DNA of 64,000 nucleotides, from positions 1-64,000 of the forward strand of contig CANJJS010000011.1 in assembly GCA_947474705.1 (NCBI GenBank), written 5' to 3'. This document shows, piece by piece, positions 61,935 through 64,000 of this stretch; the stretch's first letter is position 1, and the number at the start of each line of letters is the position of its first letter. The position numbers and the translations under genes were made by a program. Below the pieces are notes generated by a model that worked only from the letters and a program-made list of their open reading frames with translations, searched no databases and was not told the origin of the DNA. The stretch is from Acetobacteraceae bacterium. GTDB lineage: Bacteria > Pseudomonadota > Alphaproteobacteria > Acetobacterales > Acetobacteraceae.

Positions 61935-62975
61935 TCAGAGATCGAGACGGTAGAAACGCGCGGCGGTGCCGCTGAACAAATCCGTCTTTTCCGAGGCGCT
62001 GGCGTCTTTCGCGAGGATTTTGCACGCGTTCCAGAAGGCCTGATACCCGTAAGAGCCCTTGTCGACGGGGAAATTGCTCTCGAACATGCAGCGATTGGCG
62101 CCGAACGCCTCGATGCAAACGTCTACGTAAGGTTTCCATGCGGCGGCCAGCTCCTCGGACGAGGGCGGGTCCGCCTGTTCGTGGAAATCCCAGCCGTTGA
62201 TGCGCATCGCCATGCCGCCCAGTTTCACGACGACGTTTTGGCAGGTGGCGAGCTCGCGGATGGATTTCGACCAGGCGGCGAAAACCTCTTGCCGTTTCCC
62301 CGCGTAATTGCCGATCGCCAGCGGTCCGCCGATGTGGTTCAGGCAGATGCCCGTGCCCGGAAACGCCCGCGCCAGCGCCGTTACGTCGCCGATCTGGGGA
62401 TGATACAGCCAGGCATCGAATGTCAGGTTCAACGGTGCCAGGCAGGCGAAGCCCTCTCGGAATGTTTTGTCGCCCATCAGGCCGGGCGGCGGGCTGTAGG
62501 CCGGGTTCATTAAGGTCGGATCGGGATCGTAGGCCGTGATGTGGCGAATGCCCCGGAAGCGCCCGCCGCCCGCGCGGATGTGGGCTTCCAACACCGCCTC
62601 CGCGCCATGGCCGAGACGCAGATCGGTATGCCCGACGATCCCCGCGCAGATTTTCGAGGTCCCGTAGGTGCCGGAGGCGCTCATCGCCGCGACGCCGTTG
62701 ACGAACTCGGTCTCGCCAACCGGTTTCATTTCTTCCGGACCGTTGGCGCGGTGCATCGAACGGCACTGCACGAAGACGGTGCCAACGATGTTATGGCCGC
62801 TGTTTGTGTCCGCGAGCAGGTCGTCCAGCATGTAATTCCAGCCGGGCCGCTCCCACAAATGATGGTGCGGATCGACGATCGGCAGCTCGGGCTCCAAAAC
62901 CGTTTCGACACGGCGGGCCAGCCATTCGTCGCGCACCGCGAGATAGGGACTGGCGTGGGTGGTGGTCGTGCTCAT
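61935..62975 (-). CDS. Amidohydrolase_2 family metal-dependent hydrolase
   Basis: A 346-residue TIM-barrel hydrolase of the amidohydrolase-related group that includes 2-pyrone-4,6-dicarboxylate lactonase, sugar lactonases and decarboxylases. The metal site is seen in IVDPHHHLWERP. Other landmarks are FRGIRHITAYDPD, LNHIGGPLAIG and the late CMFESNFPVDKGS. The ATG at 62975 follows GGAGGAGAACG-type sequence on the minus strand. The substrate is probably a lactone. It is the first gene of a unit with the VOC protein and sits beside a large inverted repeat. Confidence 0.92.
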   Translation of the reverse strand: MSTTTTHASPYLAVRDEWLARRVETVLEPELPIVDPHHHLWERPGWNYMLDDLLADTNSGHNIVGTVFVQCRSMHRANGPEEMKPVGETEFVNGVAAMSASGTYGTSKICAGIVGHTDLRLGHGAEAVLEAHIRAGGGRFRGIRHITAYDPDPTLMNPAYSPPPGLMGDKTFREGFACLAPLNLTFDAWLYHPQIGDVTALARAFPGTGICLNHIGGPLAIGNYAGKRQEVFAAWSKSIRELATCQNVVVKLGGMAMRINGWDFHEQADPPSSEELAAAWKPYVDVCIEAFGANRCMFESNFPVDKGSYGYQAFWNACKILAKDASASEKTDLFSGTAARFYRLDL

Positions 62976-63035
62976 GGCGTTCTCCTCCGTTGGCGGAAGG
63001 GTAACGCATTCTGGGGGCGGGTTGAACCCTTGGGG

Positions 63036-63296
63036 GGACGCTGGGGCGCTGCCCCAGGCCCCGCGAGGGGCTTTGCCCCTTCGAACCCCACCAGGGGAAC
63101 GTCCCCTGGACCGCGATCGATTTTTGGGCGGTTGTTAAGGGAGGGCCTTCCGCGGACGTTGACACAGCCTCGCATGGCCCTCGCTTAACAACCGCCCAAA
63201 CCCCGGGGTTCCAAGGGCGAGCCCCAAAGGCCCATTGGGGCGGGTTCGAAGGGCAGCGCCCTCGTGGGGTCTGGGGCAACGCCCCAGTGTCCCCTC
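63036..63296. repeat. Composite inverted repeat: two facing copies of a multi-hairpin element
   Basis: The 327-base gene-free stretch 62976-63302 is filled by a large imperfect inverted repeat. The inner arms, 63124-63147 and 63176-63199, match at 23 of 24 positions around a 28-base spacer. The outer arms (about 63036-63112 and 63209-63296) are similar in inverted order. The left arm holds three small hairpins in a row: CTGGGGC-GCT-GCCCCAG (63041-63057), GAGGGGC-TTT-GCCCCTTC (about 63065-63082) and CCAGGGGA-ACG-TCCCCTGG (63091-63109). The right arm holds CTGGGGC-AAC-GCCCCAG and GGGC-AGC-GCCC. From general knowledge similar strings are dispersed repeats in alphaproteobacteria. No gene is seen inside. 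Confidence 0.8.
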
Positions 63297-63302
63297 AAGC
63301 GA

Positions 63303-64000
63303 TCACCCCACCCGAGAGGCGTTCCCTCCCGCCAGGCGGCCGAAGATCAGTGCCTTGCCCAACGCCGAGCCGGTCATATACGCGGCGCCGTGGAGGCCAG
63401 AGACGATTTCGCCGGCGGCCCAAAGGCCGGGGATTGGCGCGCCGAAAACGTCGAGGACTCGCATGGTGGGATCGACCGTCAGACCGCAATAGGTGCCGTA
63501 GAGGGCGGCCGTGGAGGCATGCGCGTAAAACGGAGGGGTTTCGATCGGGACGAGGGCCCCGTGGTTGTGAACCAGATGCCGGCGGTGAAAGTCGGGATCG
63601 CCGCCCATCCGAACGTTGTCGTTGTAGCTGATAACGCTGGCTTTCAGGGTCCCGGCGTCGAGACCGGTCTTCGCCGCGAGTTCTTCGAGGGAGTTCGCCT
63701 CGACAAGCATGCCGTCGCGATGGCGGTGCCGGACGTCGAAAATGCTGACCTCTTCCTCATGCGAGTCGTAGATCGGCTGGTCGAAGATTTGCCAGGTGTA
63801 ATCGCCGTCCTGTTCAAGGGACGCGGTGCCGAGCAGCTTGTACGACAGAGATTCATCGACGAAACGTTTGCCCGCCAGGTTGACGGCGATCGCGCCTTTA
63901 TAAACCGCGAGCAACGAATGCCGGGTGGAATGATTGGTTGGGTGTTTTCCGAACGTGCCCTGGATATACGCGACGTCGCGTACGCCCGCGCCGAACTGCC
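63303..64000 (-). CDS. FAD-binding dehydrogenase, C-terminal part (5' end outside window)
   Basis: An open frame runs from the right edge to TGA at 63303, giving about 232 residues of a flavoprotein. GKRFVDESLSYKLLG, TLKASVISYNDNVRMGGDPDFHR, the FYA…YGTYCGLTVDPTMRVLD segment, IPGLWAAGEIVSGLHG, and AAYMTGSALGKALIFGRLAG are typical of fumarate-reductase/succinate-dehydrogenase-like flavoproteins (FAD_binding_2), which include tricarballylate and 3-ketosteroid dehydrogenases. The FAD-binding N-terminus lies beyond the window. The substrate cannot be named. Confidence 0.88.
   Translation of the reverse strand, partial: QFGAGVRDVAYIQGTFGKHPTNHSTRHSLLAVYKGAIAVNLAGKRFVDESLSYKLLGTASLEQDGDYTWQIFDQPIYDSHEEEVSIFDVRHRHRDGMLVEANSLEELAAKTGLDAGTLKASVISYNDNVRMGGDPDFHRRHLVHNHGALVPIETPPFYAHASTAALYGTYCGLTVDPTMRVLDVFGAPIPGLWAAGEIVSGLHGAAYMTGSALGKALIFGRLAGGNASRVG

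Noticed and set aside
62791-63279. Coding region in the inverted repeat
   Set aside because: The frame is made of palindromic GC-rich repeat units in both arms; no start signal or domain is visible.

Overview
The window is 64 kb of high-GC DNA with dense, often translationally coupled genes (many ATGA, GTGA or TTGA stop/start overlaps). Gene content and order point to an alphaproteobacterium, most likely Rhodospirillales and plausibly Acetobacteraceae. The supporting points are the hisB-DUF2628-hisH-hisA-hisF-hisE-HIT cluster, the coxC-DUF983-SURF1 block, and an AlgH gene upstream of the his genes. The family-level assignment is inference. I see no rRNA, tRNA, CRISPR array, transposase or integrase, and no sign of a prophage.

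Layout. 1-2 kb: a truncated membrane protein and a three-repeat Calx-beta protein. 2-7.4 kb (minus): histidine biosynthesis cluster with a GNAT and a DUF2628 gene inserted, then AlgH. 7.5-12 kb (plus): amino-acid binding protein, MFS carrier, ABC ATPase, nucleotidyltransferase-like protein and a double aspartyl protease. 12-21.3 kb: two divergent catabolic units. One holds an ABC ATPase, a permease and a molybdenum hydroxylase large subunit. The other holds an HpcH/HpaI aldolase, a MmgE/PrpD protein, a peptide-type binding protein broken by one in-frame TGA, and an amidohydrolase. 21.3-24.7 kb: complete dTDP-L-rhamnose set rfbBACD. 24.9-28.4 kb: M20 amidohydrolase, NAD-binding protein, ZnuA-like protein, Ala/Pro-tRNA editing protein. 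28.4-33 kb: hydrolase and flavin-monooxygenase cluster. 33-41 kb: S10 peptidase, phosphoesterase, a secreted WD40-caspase protein coupled to a lipoprotein, M32 carboxypeptidase. 41-46 kb: cytochrome oxidase assembly genes, pckA, DUF2157.

46-52 kb is the most accessory-looking part. It has a small membrane protein, an HTH protein overlapping a pentapeptide/SUMF1-like protein, a HigBA-type toxin-antitoxin pair whose toxin has ACG where ATG is expected, and several repeats. 52-55.5 kb is a three-component CYP153-type alkane hydroxylase operon (ferredoxin reductase, 2Fe-2S ferredoxin, P450). 55.5-60.2 kb (minus) runs from a PhnW-like transaminase through formate-THF ligase and an aminotransferase to a small Cys-motif protein, all coupled or nearly so. 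60.3-64 kb carries an LLM monooxygenase ended by a bidirectional terminator, a VOC protein, an amidohydrolase, a large composite inverted repeat, and a truncated flavoprotein dehydrogenase.

No candidate is proven to be a new system. The strongest leads are the lipoprotein/WD40-caspase pair (35.7-39.7 kb), the HTH/SUMF1-like pair next to HigBA (48.7-51.5 kb), and the facing structured repeats at 63.0-63.3 kb.
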